From: Motilimonas sp. E26
GTDB lineage: Bacteria > Pseudomonadota > Gammaproteobacteria > Enterobacterales > CBDFNC01
Assembly (NCBI RefSeq): GCF_021278025.1
Contig: NZ_JAIBHJ010000033.1
Coordinates: forward strand, 1-41,525
Length of the DNA: 41,525 nt
Direction of reading: 5' to 3'
The number at the start of each line of letters is the position of its first letter. Position 1 is the first letter of the stretch. The translations under genes and the position numbers were made by a program. The notes beneath the pieces were generated by a model that did no database searches, had not been told where the DNA came from, and saw only the letters and a list, made by a program, of their open reading frames with translations. Shown piece by piece: positions 34,718 through 41,525 of this stretch.

Positions 34718-35644
34718 ATGCCTGTAACTCATACTAATACGCCAGCGCCGCTCGCCAGTACCACCCCTTGGCAAGATAAAATGCAGGTCTGGTTACCTAA
34801 GCTCATTTTGTCACCGACCATAGTCGTCACCTTAATTTGTGTGTATGGCTTTGTTATTTGGACCGGTTTACTGTCGTTTACAAAATCGCGCTTTTTACCT
34901 CAGTTCGATTTTGTTGGCTGGCGTCAGTATGAGCGCTTGTTAAATAACGATCGCTGGATCACCGCTTGTGAAAACCTATTGATCTTTGGCGGCTTGTTTA
35001 TTGCGATCTGCCTGCTTATTGGCGTGTTACTGGCGATCTTCTTAGATCAAAAGATCCAACAAGAAGGCATGATCCGCACCATTTACCTCTATCCCATGGC
35101 GTTATCTTTTATCGTCACGGGTACCGCATGGAAGTGGATCCTCAACCCCGGTTTGGGCCTTGAAAATTTAGTGCATCAAATGGGCTTTACCGATTTTAAA
35201 TTCGACTGGCTGGTTAATTCCGACATGGCCGTTTACACCTTAGTGATCGCCGCCGTGTGGCAAAGCTCAGGTTTTGTCATGGCATTATTTTTAGCCGGAT
35301 TACGCGGCATCGACAGCAGTATTATTAACGCGGCGCAAATCGACGGTGCCAGTAAACCGCGTATTTACTGGAGCATTATCTTGCCTTGCCTGCGTCCGGT
35401 GTTTTTCAGCGCGATCATTATCTTGTCGCACCTTGCCATTAAAAGCTTCGACTTAGTCACCGCCCTCACCTCCGGCGGGCCGGGCTACTCGTCGGATCTA
35501 CCGGCATTGTTTATGTATTCCCACAGTTTCACCCGTGGCCAAATGGGCTTGGGCGCAGCCAGTGCCATCATGATGTTGGCTGGGATCTTAGCCATCTTAG
35601 TTCCTTACCTTTATTCAGAGCTGCGAGGTAAACGCAATGCATAG
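34718..35644 (+). CDS. Sugar ABC transporter permease 1
   Basis: The product has 308 residues with six membrane helices; the N-terminal 25 residues are polar. The binding-protein-dependent transport motif (EAA loop) is NAAQIDGASKPRIYWSIILP at about 207-226, which docks on the ATPase. SFTKSRFLPQFDFVGWRQYE early in the protein is typical of MalF/GtsB-type sugar permeases. It pairs with the next gene, which it overlaps by 8 bp, to form the membrane channel. Confidence 0.9.
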   Translation: MPVTHTNTPAPLASTTPWQDKMQVWLPKLILSPTIVVTLICVYGFVIWTGLLSFTKSRFLPQFDFVGWRQYERLLNNDRWITACENLLIFGGLFIAICLLIGVLLAIFLDQKIQQEGMIRTIYLYPMALSFIVTGTAWKWILNPGLGLENLVHQMGFTDFKFDWLVNSDMAVYTLVIAAVWQSSGFVMALFLAGLRGIDSSIINAAQIDGASKPRIYWSIILPCLRPVFFSAIIILSHLAIKSFDLVTALTSGGPGYSSDLPALFMYSHSFTRGQMGLGAASAIMMLAGILAILVPYLYSELRGKRNA

Positions 35645-36512
35645 TTCATCAACTTCACAAGGCGACAACGGCCTTGGCCGCTGGTTAATTTACGGCGTAC
35701 TCGCACTGATGGCCTTAGTCTATTTATTGCCGCTGTTTGTCATGCTGGTCACCTCGTTTAAAACCGGCACCGACATTCGCACCGGTAGCTTAATCAGCTT
35801 GCCGCAAGAATGGGTAACCGACAGCTGGCAAGCCGCTTGGGGCACCGCTTGTACTGGCGTCACTTGCGATGGCATTAAAGGCTACTTTTGGAACAGCATT
35901 AAAATGGTGGTGCCAGCGGTGCTGATATCCACTTTTATTGGTGCGTTTAACGGCTATGTGATCAGCAAATGGCGCTTTAAAGGCTCAGATTTATTCTTTA
36001 GCCTGATGTTATTTGGCTGCTTTTTACCATTTCAACTCGTATTACTCCCCATGGCCGCCATGTTAGGAAAATTAGGCCTTGCCAATACAACGACAGGATT
36101 AGTACTGGTGCACGTTATTTATGGTGTGGCCTTTACCACGCTGTTTTTCCGTAACTACTACATCAACGTGCCCGATGAATTAGTCAAAGCTGCCAAACTC
36201 GACGGCGCGGGGTTTTTCACCATTTTTTGGGCGATTTTGCTGCCTATTTCCAAGCCGATCATCATGGTTACCATCATTTGGCAATTCACTTCCATTTGGA
36301 ACGACTTCTTATTTGGTGTGGTGTATTCCGGCGCCGACAGTCAGCCGATCACGGTGGCACTGAATAACTTGGTAAATACCAGCACCGGCGTCAAAGCCTA
36401 CAACGTCGATATGGCCGCCGCCATCATCGCCGCGCTACCTACCCTATTAGTGTATTTCGTCGCAGGTAAATATTTTGTACGTGGGCTAACCGCCGGCTCA
36501 GTTAAAGGATAA
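35637..36512 (+). CDS. Sugar ABC transporter permease 2
   Basis: The product has 291 residues with six membrane helices. The EAA loop is LVKAAKLDGAGFFTIFWAIL then LPISKP, at about 182-207. The ending GKYFVRGLTAGSVKG is typical of MalG/GtsC-type permeases. A periplasmic loop with two Cys (GTACTGVTCDG, about 75-85) could form a disulfide. The start codon lies inside the end of the previous gene (8-bp overlap), so translation is coupled. The ATPase gene follows after 6 bp. Confidence 0.9.
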   Translation: MHSSSTSQGDNGLGRWLIYGVLALMALVYLLPLFVMLVTSFKTGTDIRTGSLISLPQEWVTDSWQAAWGTACTGVTCDGIKGYFWNSIKMVVPAVLISTFIGAFNGYVISKWRFKGSDLFFSLMLFGCFLPFQLVLLPMAAMLGKLGLANTTTGLVLVHVIYGVAFTTLFFRNYYINVPDELVKAAKLDGAGFFTIFWAILLPISKPIIMVTIIWQFTSIWNDFLFGVVYSGADSQPITVALNNLVNTSTGVKAYNVDMAAAIIAALPTLLVYFVAGKYFVRGLTAGSVKG

Positions 36513-36518
36513 TTTAAA

Positions 36519-37637
36519 ATGGCCAAACTAGACCTTATTGATATTCGTAAAACCTATCCGAAATCGGATTTAGAAACCCTGAAAGGCATTAATATCAGCA
36601 TTGAGCCGGGTGAATTTCTGATTTTGGTCGGCCCTTCCGGCTGCGGTAAATCTACCTTAATGAACACCATTGCGGGCTTGGAAGACATCAGCTCGGGCGA
36701 AATTCGTATTAACGACGTCGATGTATCTGGCCTTGCACCAAAAGATCGCGACATCGCCATGGTGTTTCAATCCTACGCCTTGTACCCCAACATGACGGTG
36801 CGGGAAAACATGGCCTTTGGCTTAAAAATTCGCAAAACCCCCACCACTGAAATTGATGCTGAAATCAAACGGGTATCAGAATTATTACAAATCGATCACC
36901 TGCTCGACCGCAAACCCAGCCAGCTTTCGGGTGGTCAGCAGCAACGTGTCGCCATGGGCCGCGCCCTCGCGCGGCGACCAAAACTGTATTTGTTTGACGA
37001 GCCGTTAAGTAATTTAGATGCCAAACTACGGGTAGAAATGCGCACCGAAGTGAAAAAACTCCACCAACGCCTTGGCACGACCATAGTGTATGTTACCCAC
37101 GACCAAATTGAAGCCATGACCTTGGCCGATCGCATCGCGGTAATGAAAGCCGGGGAAGTGCAGCAACTCGGCAGCCCCTATGAAATTTATAACCACCCCA
37201 CCAATATGTTTGTCGCCGGCTTTATGGGCTCACCATCAATGAACTTTGTGCCCATCACCGTACTAGAAAATAGCGACGGCCATGCCTGCACCGAGCTAAC
37301 AGGCAGCGATGGCAAAGCGCAGCTGTTGGCCTTGCCTGATAAGCTAAAAACATACGTGGGTAAAAAACTGATGCTAGGCCTGCGCCCTGAACATATTAGT
37401 CAGCAGCTATCCCACCATAGCGAAACGGATTTGATCTCAGCGGCGCGCTTTAATATTGAAATTTTAGAGCCCACCGGCCCCGAGACCATTGCGCAAATCA
37501 CCATTAACGATCATGCCGTGCATTGTCGCCTTGCCCCCGACCTCAGCATTACTGCAGGTCAAGATCTTGATTTAATGATAGATGTCAGTAAAGCCAGTTT
37601 TTTTGACCCCGACAGCGAAAGGAATATTTTGCTTTAG
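36519..37637 (+). CDS. Sugar ABC transporter ATP-binding protein (UgpC/MalK type)
   Basis: The product has 372 residues. Walker A is GPSGCGKST (about 38-46), the Q-loop MVFQSYALYPNMTV (about 80-93), signature LSGGQQQRVAMGRAL (about 134-148), Walker B LYLFDEPLSNLDAKL (about 154-168) and the H-loop YVTHDQIEAMTLA. The C-terminal 130 residues form the OB-fold regulatory domain of MalK/UgpC-type ATPases (LRPEHI is visible). It powers the importer formed by the two permeases. It is the last gene of the operon; no good terminator is seen, and an insertion-sequence remnant begins soon after. Confidence 0.93.
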   Translation: MAKLDLIDIRKTYPKSDLETLKGINISIEPGEFLILVGPSGCGKSTLMNTIAGLEDISSGEIRINDVDVSGLAPKDRDIAMVFQSYALYPNMTVRENMAFGLKIRKTPTTEIDAEIKRVSELLQIDHLLDRKPSQLSGGQQQRVAMGRALARRPKLYLFDEPLSNLDAKLRVEMRTEVKKLHQRLGTTIVYVTHDQIEAMTLADRIAVMKAGEVQQLGSPYEIYNHPTNMFVAGFMGSPSMNFVPITVLENSDGHACTELTGSDGKAQLLALPDKLKTYVGKKLMLGLRPEHISQQLSHHSETDLISAARFNIEILEPTGPETIAQITINDHAVHCRLAPDLSITAGQDLDLMIDVSKASFFDPDSERNILL

Positions 37638-38133
37638 CTGAGTGTATGGGAGATGTATGGACTCCTCCCCACGCGGGAGATACGGTATAAATAAAGTGGC
37701 GAAAAATTACTTTACCAAGGGAGTCCATGCATGAATAAACTAACTTATTCGCCATCGACATTGCAAAGAATGTTTTTCAAGTTACACACCTAGCTGACAA
37801 AAAGTGAAAAGCAACAAGGCCATGAGCCGCAACAAATTAAAAGCGCTGTTGGCAGAATCTGGGCCTTCAAGTGTTGCAATGGAATCATGTGGTAGCGCCA
37901 GCTATTGGACGCTTGGCTCAGTCTTATGGTCACAACGTTACTTTACAGAGTCCTCGTTTTGTAAAAGCTTTTCGCGTTGGTCAAAAAACAAATGCTAATC
38001 ATGCCTTAGCCATCGCCACTGCAATGGATGCGCCGAACGTGTGTCCCTGCACCCAACAGTTTTGAGCTCTAATAGCACTTAACAAGATAGAACTAAATAG
38101 GACTGTAAAACACAATTATTTTGCTAAAAAACA
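37638..38133. other. Junction between the ABC operon and the second Rhs region
   Basis: No intact gene is present. ATGGACTCC at 37657-37665 and GGAGTCCAT at 37720-37728 are perfect inverted repeats flanking a 54-bp sequence just ahead of an IS110-type transposase remnant (37731-38060). They may belong to the left end of that element. After 38060 there is A/T-rich sequence up to the start of the 571-bp repeat at 38100. Confidence 0.6.
37731..38060 (+). pseudogene. IS110-family transposase remnant (N-terminal part)
   Basis: The three frames together give FAIDIAKNVFQV, which is the IS110 DEDD start with its first catalytic Asp, then VKSNKAMSRNKLKALLAESG and PSSVAMESCGSASYWT, then RLAQSYGHNVTLQ, SPRFVKAFRVGQKTNAN and LAIATAMDAPNVCP. 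At least three frame changes are needed (near 37750, 37805 and 37915), and the C-terminal half is missing. RVGQKTNANHALA has His where IS110 proteins have the next catalytic Asp (NDA). It is a decayed end of an insertion sequence and cannot be active. Confidence 0.8.
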
Positions 38134-38670
38134 CTATAACATTCGAATTTTTTCTATCACATCATCGGGAATCATTTTTGTTATAAAAAGGTCATCCAGC
38201 GCTATCTCATATGGATATTTTTTAACTTCTTCTTCTGTTGCCTCTGATGATTCTCCATAAAGCGAGGTTTTTTTCTCTAACCCCTTTGAACCCCATAAAA
38301 AATAAACATCTTCATCTCCCGAGTGAAGGTAGTCTTCTTGTCTACCAATTATACGCCAGTCTCCTATTATTTTTCTATCAAATAAAGAGTAGGAGTCTAA
38401 AATCAAGGGAGGCATTAACCTAGAACAATCTAACTCAAAATCATTTTTTAACTCAGGAGTTGTAGAAAAAAAATCAAATATTTCAGCAGAGTGCCCTAGG
38501 CTCATTTTCGTCATGATACGACCAAAACCATACACTTTTCTATTGAGATTTAACGCGAATGTTTCCTCTTTTAATTCAAAACAAAATATATCACCGGGCT
38601 TAATATATCTAAGCATTGTTCTCGGTTTTTTATCCCAGCCCCATATCTTTAATTTCATACCTTACATCCT
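38100..38670. repeat. 571-bp direct repeat, left copy
   Basis: It is the same length as 39760-40330 with about 13 substitutions and no indels by eye. It contains a complete 174-codon gene. Its right end abuts the left inverted repeat of the IS30-type element, while the other copy begins at the element's opposite end. Confidence 0.93.
38134..38658 (-). CDS. Probable Rhs immunity protein, duplicate copy (orphan)
   Basis: The product has 174 residues, is soluble and begins MKLKIWGWDKKPRTMLRYIK. It is the twin of the protein encoded at 39794-40318, differing at three residues by eye, all in the last 30 (Glu for Lys, Leu for Trp, Val for Ala). It lacks a toxin gene upstream; the IS30-type element stands there instead, so any expression must come from inside the element or from its edge. 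No family is recognised. The charge pattern and the link of its twin to a toxin fragment suggest immunity. Confidence 0.7.
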   Translation of the reverse strand: MKLKIWGWDKKPRTMLRYIKPGDIFCFELKEETFALNLNRKVYGFGRIMTKMSLGHSAEIFDFFSTTPELKNDFELDCSRLMPPLILDSYSLFDRKIIGDWRIIGRQEDYLHSGDEDVYFLWGSKGLEKKTSLYGESSEATEEEVKKYPYEIALDDLFITKMIPDDVIEKIRML

Positions 38671-39759
38671 CCCGAATTCAACTGCGAAGTGCGACATTCT
38701 CCAATATCAAGCAGCAAAGGCCATTGCTTCAAATACAACGGCTGGCTGCTTGAAGCCTAAACACTTTCTTGGTCGATAATTTATCCGCGATAAAGCGAAC
38801 TCGATATCGATGTCCGTCACTGTTGTTAAGTCGGTTCCTTTCTTTACATACTGCCTTAAAAGCCCGTTCGCATTCTCGTTAGCGCCACGCTCCCAAGAAC
38901 TATAAGGGTGAGCAAAGTACACATCAGCTTCTAACGCTTTTGCGATGGTTTCATGATCTGCAAACTCTCGCCCGTTACCTGCAGTGATAGTATGGACATG
39001 TTTTTTATGAGGCATGAGTAGCTCAATGGTTGCTTTGGTTACATCATCTGCTGACTTAGATGGCACTTTCTTTACCAAGTAAAACCGGGTTTTACGCTCT
39101 AAAATCGTCACCATAGCCCCGGTGCCATGCTTGCCTAACACCGTGTTGATTTCCCAGTCACCAAACCGCTCTTTACTGTCAACGATACTCGGCCTGTCAT
39201 CAATCGAAACAGCATTCTTTATTGCTGGCGCTTTCTCTTTTTTACCACGACGATACCGCTTGTGGCCTTGCCTCAAATGACGATATAACTTACCGCCCAA
39301 GCGCTTGTCCTGAGCGACAAAACGGTAAATCCACTCATGACTAACGGCTGCACCTACATTCGTTAATACATTGGCAATCTGCTCTGGACTCCAATCTGCT
39401 TCTAAAAGAAGACGGATAAAATCAACGCGTTCTTGTGGTATACGGTATTTACGTGCGCAAGTACGCTTTTTGATAGATAACGCGTGAGCCTCACTTGGAC
39501 AATAGCGATTATTGTTGCATCCTCGTTTATACTCTCGATACACCGTAGAGCGATGGCACTGAACAGCTTTAGCTATTTCAGAAACCGAAACACCCCGTTC
39601 CAAAAGAGTAGAAATCTGGTATCTTCTGCCTTCGGTCAACTGCTGATAATTCATGGTAGTACTGCTTGTTTCTTTGGCGAGAAGAGCGTACCACTTTCAG
39701 CAGTTGGCTTCCTCTTCTACGCCTTTCCATGAATGTCGCACTTATTATCTGAAATCGGG
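38671..39759. mobile_element. IS30-family insertion sequence, 1089 bp
   Basis: The ends are imperfect inverted repeats: CCCGAATTCAACTGC then GAAGTGCGACATTC on the left (38671-38699), against CCCGATTTCA then AAGTGCGACATTC on the right (read from 39759). One transposase gene fills the interior. No ordinary 2-3 bp target duplication is present; instead the element sits exactly between two 571-bp direct repeats. Confidence 0.92.
38707..39654 (-). CDS. IS30-family transposase with a substituted catalytic Asp
   Basis: The product has 315 residues. The N-terminal HTH is YQQLTEGRRYQISTLLERGV then EIAKAVQCHRSTVYREYKRG. The DDE domain shows the first Asp in FGDWEINTVLG and the Glu in GANENANGLLRQYVKKGTDL. 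At the second acidic site the family has T-x-DNGxEF, but here the sequence reads TITAGNGREFADH: the codon at 38977-38979 is GGT (Gly, residue 226) where GAT or GAC (Asp) is expected. The frame is otherwise full length. It is probably catalytically dead, unless the base is a sequence error. Confidence 0.9.
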   Translation of the reverse strand: MNYQQLTEGRRYQISTLLERGVSVSEIAKAVQCHRSTVYREYKRGCNNNRYCPSEAHALSIKKRTCARKYRIPQERVDFIRLLLEADWSPEQIANVLTNVGAAVSHEWIYRFVAQDKRLGGKLYRHLRQGHKRYRRGKKEKAPAIKNAVSIDDRPSIVDSKERFGDWEINTVLGKHGTGAMVTILERKTRFYLVKKVPSKSADDVTKATIELLMPHKKHVHTITAGNGREFADHETIAKALEADVYFAHPYSSWERGANENANGLLRQYVKKGTDLTTVTDIDIEFALSRINYRPRKCLGFKQPAVVFEAMAFAA

Positions 39760-40330
39760 GGACTGTAAAACACAATTATTTTGCTGAAAAACATTATAAC
39801 ATTCGAATTTTTTCTATCGCATCATCGGGAATCATTTTTGTTATAAAGAGGTCATCCCACGCTATCTTATATGGATATTTTTTAACTTCTTCTTCTGTTG
39901 CCTCTGATGATTCTCCATAAAGCGAGGTTTTTTTCTCTAACCCCTTTGAACCCCATAGAAAATAAACATCTTCATCTCCCGAATGAAGGTAGTCTTCTTG
40001 TCTACCAATTATACGCCAGTCTCCTATTATTTTTCTGTCAAATAAAGAATAGGAGTCTAAAATCAAGGGAGGCATTAACCTAGAACAATCTAACTCAAAA
40101 TCATTTTTTAACTCAGGAGTTGTAGAAAAAAAATCAAATATTTCAGCAGAGTGCCCTAGGCTCATTTTCGTCATGATACGACCAAAACCATACACTTTTC
40201 TATTGAGATTTAACGCGAATGTTTCTTCTTTTAATTCAAAACAAAATATATCACCGGGCTTAATATATCTAAGCATTGTTCTCGGCTTTTTATCCCAGCC
40301 CCATATCTTTAATTTCATACCTTACATCCT
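39760..40330. repeat. 571-bp direct repeat, right copy
   Basis: This is the partner of 38100-38670. Its left end abuts the IS30-type element, and its right end lies at the stop codon of the toxin fragment ending at 40331. Of about 13 differences between the copies, seven lie in the first 120 bp. Confidence 0.93.
39794..40318 (-). CDS. Probable Rhs immunity protein, copy next to its toxin fragment
   Basis: The product has 174 residues, is soluble, with FCFELKEETFALNLNRKVYG near residue 30 and DVYFLWGSKGLEKKTSLYGE near 120. No family is recognised. It starts 12 bp after the stop of a toxin C-terminal fragment (40331-40501) on the same strand, with AGGATGTAAGGT as RBS; this is the standard toxin-then-immunity order. 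The toxin is reduced to its last 56 codons, so the immunity gene has outlived it. A second copy lies beyond the IS30-type element. Confidence 0.72.
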   Translation of the reverse strand: MKLKIWGWDKKPRTMLRYIKPGDIFCFELKEETFALNLNRKVYGFGRIMTKMSLGHSAEIFDFFSTTPELKNDFELDCSRLMPPLILDSYSLFDRKIIGDWRIIGRQEDYLHSGDEDVYFLWGSKGLEKKTSLYGESSEATEEEVKKYPYKIAWDDLFITKMIPDDAIEKIRML

Positions 40331-40501
40331 TTATTTACCGTAGATAGTGTTCTCATTTTTTTCATTATAAGCATTTTCAAAATATGCTTGTCGTTCTCTG
40401 TCTCGAGTTGTATTGCCATGGTCAAAAAAGTTCACTTTATTCCCTCTATTTATTTCCGACATTGGGTCCCCTTTAACTTCTATTTTTATCCCGAGCTCAG
40501 G
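40331..40501 (-). pseudogene. 3' fragment of a second Rhs toxin tip (56 codons)
   Basis: This is too short to stand out as a gene. Directly after the stop of the gene at 40502-40972, and in the same frame, the minus strand reads PELGIKIEVKGDPMSEINRG, then NKVNFFDHGNTTRDRERQAY, then FENAYNEKNENTIYGK and a stop. The charged, compact style and the immunity gene 12 bp downstream mark it as the end of a polymorphic toxin. There is no start codon and no Rhs core in front, so the cassette was truncated when it was placed here. The toxin family is not recognised. Confidence 0.65.
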
Positions 40502-40972
40502 TTAATTAAAATTACTTTTCCAACAATACAGTTCTATCTCGTATTCTAAACGGATTAAAGATAAAATCACATTATGATTTTCTTCAAAGATTATAGGGTA
40601 TTCTCGTAAACCTTCTATTTCATCAAATTTTCTTATGAACTCATTTACACAGCACTTGACCCTAAAACTCTCCCCCCCATAAATCACTGTAAAAACAATA
40701 TTTTTATAACCTTTAAACAAAATCAACTTCTCTTTCATCATTTTTCTTGCCTGAGAAAAAACAAAATTTTCATCAGCAACCTTTCCACCTCTTCCATCAT
40801 AAAAATTAAAACGAGTAACTACCCCACCGTTTGAATTGTGAGCAGATTTACAAAACTCCAAATCAAAAGAGTCCTCATCCCCATAACTTATTTTAACAAC
40901 ATTTAAAAAAAAATATTTATCAAGCAATTTTTTCTTATAATTATTTATCTTTAATTCTTTTATTTTTCTCAT
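40502..40972 (-). CDS. Probable immunity protein for the Rhs toxin at the right edge
   Basis: The product has 156 residues, is soluble, very A/T-rich in codon use, and begins MRKIKELKINNYKKKLLDKY. No family is recognised. Its ATG overlaps, as ATGA, the TGA that would end the upstream toxin if one lost base near 41044 were restored, a coupling typical of toxin/immunity pairs. The A/T-rich codons contrast with the core genes of the window and suggest recent transfer. Confidence 0.72.
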   Translation of the reverse strand: MRKIKELKINNYKKKLLDKYFFLNVVKISYGDEDSFDLEFCKSAHNSNGGVVTRFNFYDGRGGKVADENFVFSQARKMMKEKLILFKGYKNIVFTVIYGGESFRVKCCVNEFIRKFDEIEGLREYPIIFEENHNVILSLIRLEYEIELYCWKSNFN

Positions 40973-41042
40973 TTTAATTTACATTCTTTTCCTTGAGTTT
41001 TAAAGCCTACAAAATCCTCTGGAATATGACCTGGATGCTGGT

Positions 41043-41525
41043 TTATTTACCTGGTTCTGTTGGGTCAACACGTCCATCCATAGAGGTTGCTGTATGGAGA
41101 TGCTTTCCACGTCCAAACTTATCTTCATCATGCATCACTATAAACTTCCCTTTATGTTCGCCGTCAAATGCCCATACTGTACGATTCTCATACTGACTAT
41201 CCCAGACTCTTATTGGTGTTGGAGTATTTACATTCTTAGGGATATTTAAGTTTCTCTTTGCTTGTCTAAAGGATTCTTTGAAAGTAATTTCATCTGTGTT
41301 CAACCCAAACGGATCAACCCAATCCATCGGGTTATGCACATAACCCTGCGGCCTTAATCCACCGGCAAGACCGATAGGATCGGGACTAATATATTGGCAC
41401 AGCTCGGGGCAATAATAACGATAACGGTTGTAGTATAAGCCTGACTCGCTATCAAATATTTGCCCTTGATAACGTAAATCACAATTGATGCTGCCAGCTT
41501 TTGGGCTATCACTCCAGTAGTTGAT
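41043..41525 (-). pseudogene. Rhs protein C-terminus with frameshifted toxin tip (continues off the window)
   Basis: The frame is open from the window edge; 160 residues are visible. The core end has INYWSDSPKAGSINCDLRYQ, FDSESGLYYNRYRYYCPELC, DPIGLAGG and WVDPFGL, the pre-tip cleavage region. It is a different core type from the left array. The tip has FKESFRQAKRNLNIPKNV, then IRVWDSQYENRTVWAFDGE, KFIVMHDEDKFGRGKHLH and DPTEPGK, then TAA at 41043-41045. One lost base near there hides the natural end: read in the next frame, 41043 to 40969 gives NQHPGHIPEDFVGFKTQGKE then CKLK and TGA. The His-rich GKHLH and QHPGH suggest a metal-dependent nuclease tip, which is inference. Confidence 0.82.

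Noticed and set aside
37804-38065. Two short plus-strand genes
   Set aside because: Both are pieces of one frameshifted IS110-type transposase remnant.
40331-40501. C-terminal extension of the immunity gene by stop-codon readthrough
   Set aside because: The segment is in the same frame, but a plain TAA separates it and it resembles a toxin end followed by its own immunity gene, so a separate fragment is simpler.

Overview
The window looks like chromosome from a marine gammaproteobacterium of the Shewanella/Alteromonadales type. This rests on moderate GC, the gene families present (sdaC next to a one-chain L-serine deaminase, a Tri-like RND pump with two adaptors, chitin-binding secreted proteins) and the style of the mobile DNA. 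The assignment is inferred from gene content, not from a search. No tRNA, rRNA or CRISPR was recognised.

Layout. (a) 1-6938 is an accessory array. On the minus strand lie broken Rhs modules, each made of the 3' end of an Rhs core, a variable C-terminal tip and a small downstream gene that is probably immunity. Between them lie three copies, on the plus strand, of an element carrying a Y1/IS200-like (RAYT-type) transposase gene. All three copies end in the same hairpin tail. Copy 1 also carries a 15-unit 9-bp tandem repeat, and copies 2 and 3 share one internal deletion. (b) 7134-9212 encodes a large secreted chitin-binding protein. (c) 9357-12685 holds two regulator/enzyme pairs. One is a MarR regulator divergent from a Tat-lipoprotein Acg-type flavin oxidoreductase, with twin palindromes between them. 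The other is a short-chain dehydrogenase with a textbook MerR-type promoter and a convergent MerR gene. A 269-bp MITE-like element of nested palindromes lies between the pairs. (d) 13102-21650 is a serine/glyoxylate block: serine transporter, L-serine ammonia-lyase, a two-component pair (HTH-receiver regulator plus 1203-residue hybrid kinase) and a class V aminotransferase. (e) 21807-24628 holds small genes: a CHMI-type tautomerase, a gene with a possible Fur box, an HdeD-like membrane protein and two unknowns. (f) 24964-30211 is an RND efflux operon with two lipoprotein adaptors and one pump. (g) 30263-33103 encodes an EF-hand protein, an EEP-fold phosphohydrolase/nuclease and a DEAD-box helicase. 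(h) 33441-37637 is a four-gene sugar ABC importer. (i) 37657-41525 is a second Rhs end from a different core type. It carries a frameshifted toxin tip, its immunity gene, the last 56 codons of a second toxin, and a second immunity gene present twice. The two copies are exact-boundary 571-bp repeats on either side of an IS30-family element whose transposase has lost a catalytic Asp.

The most unusual material is at the two ends: displaced Rhs toxin/immunity cassettes reshuffled by Y1 elements on the left and an IS30 element on the right. The middle 30 kb is mostly ordinary metabolism with some clearly readable operators.
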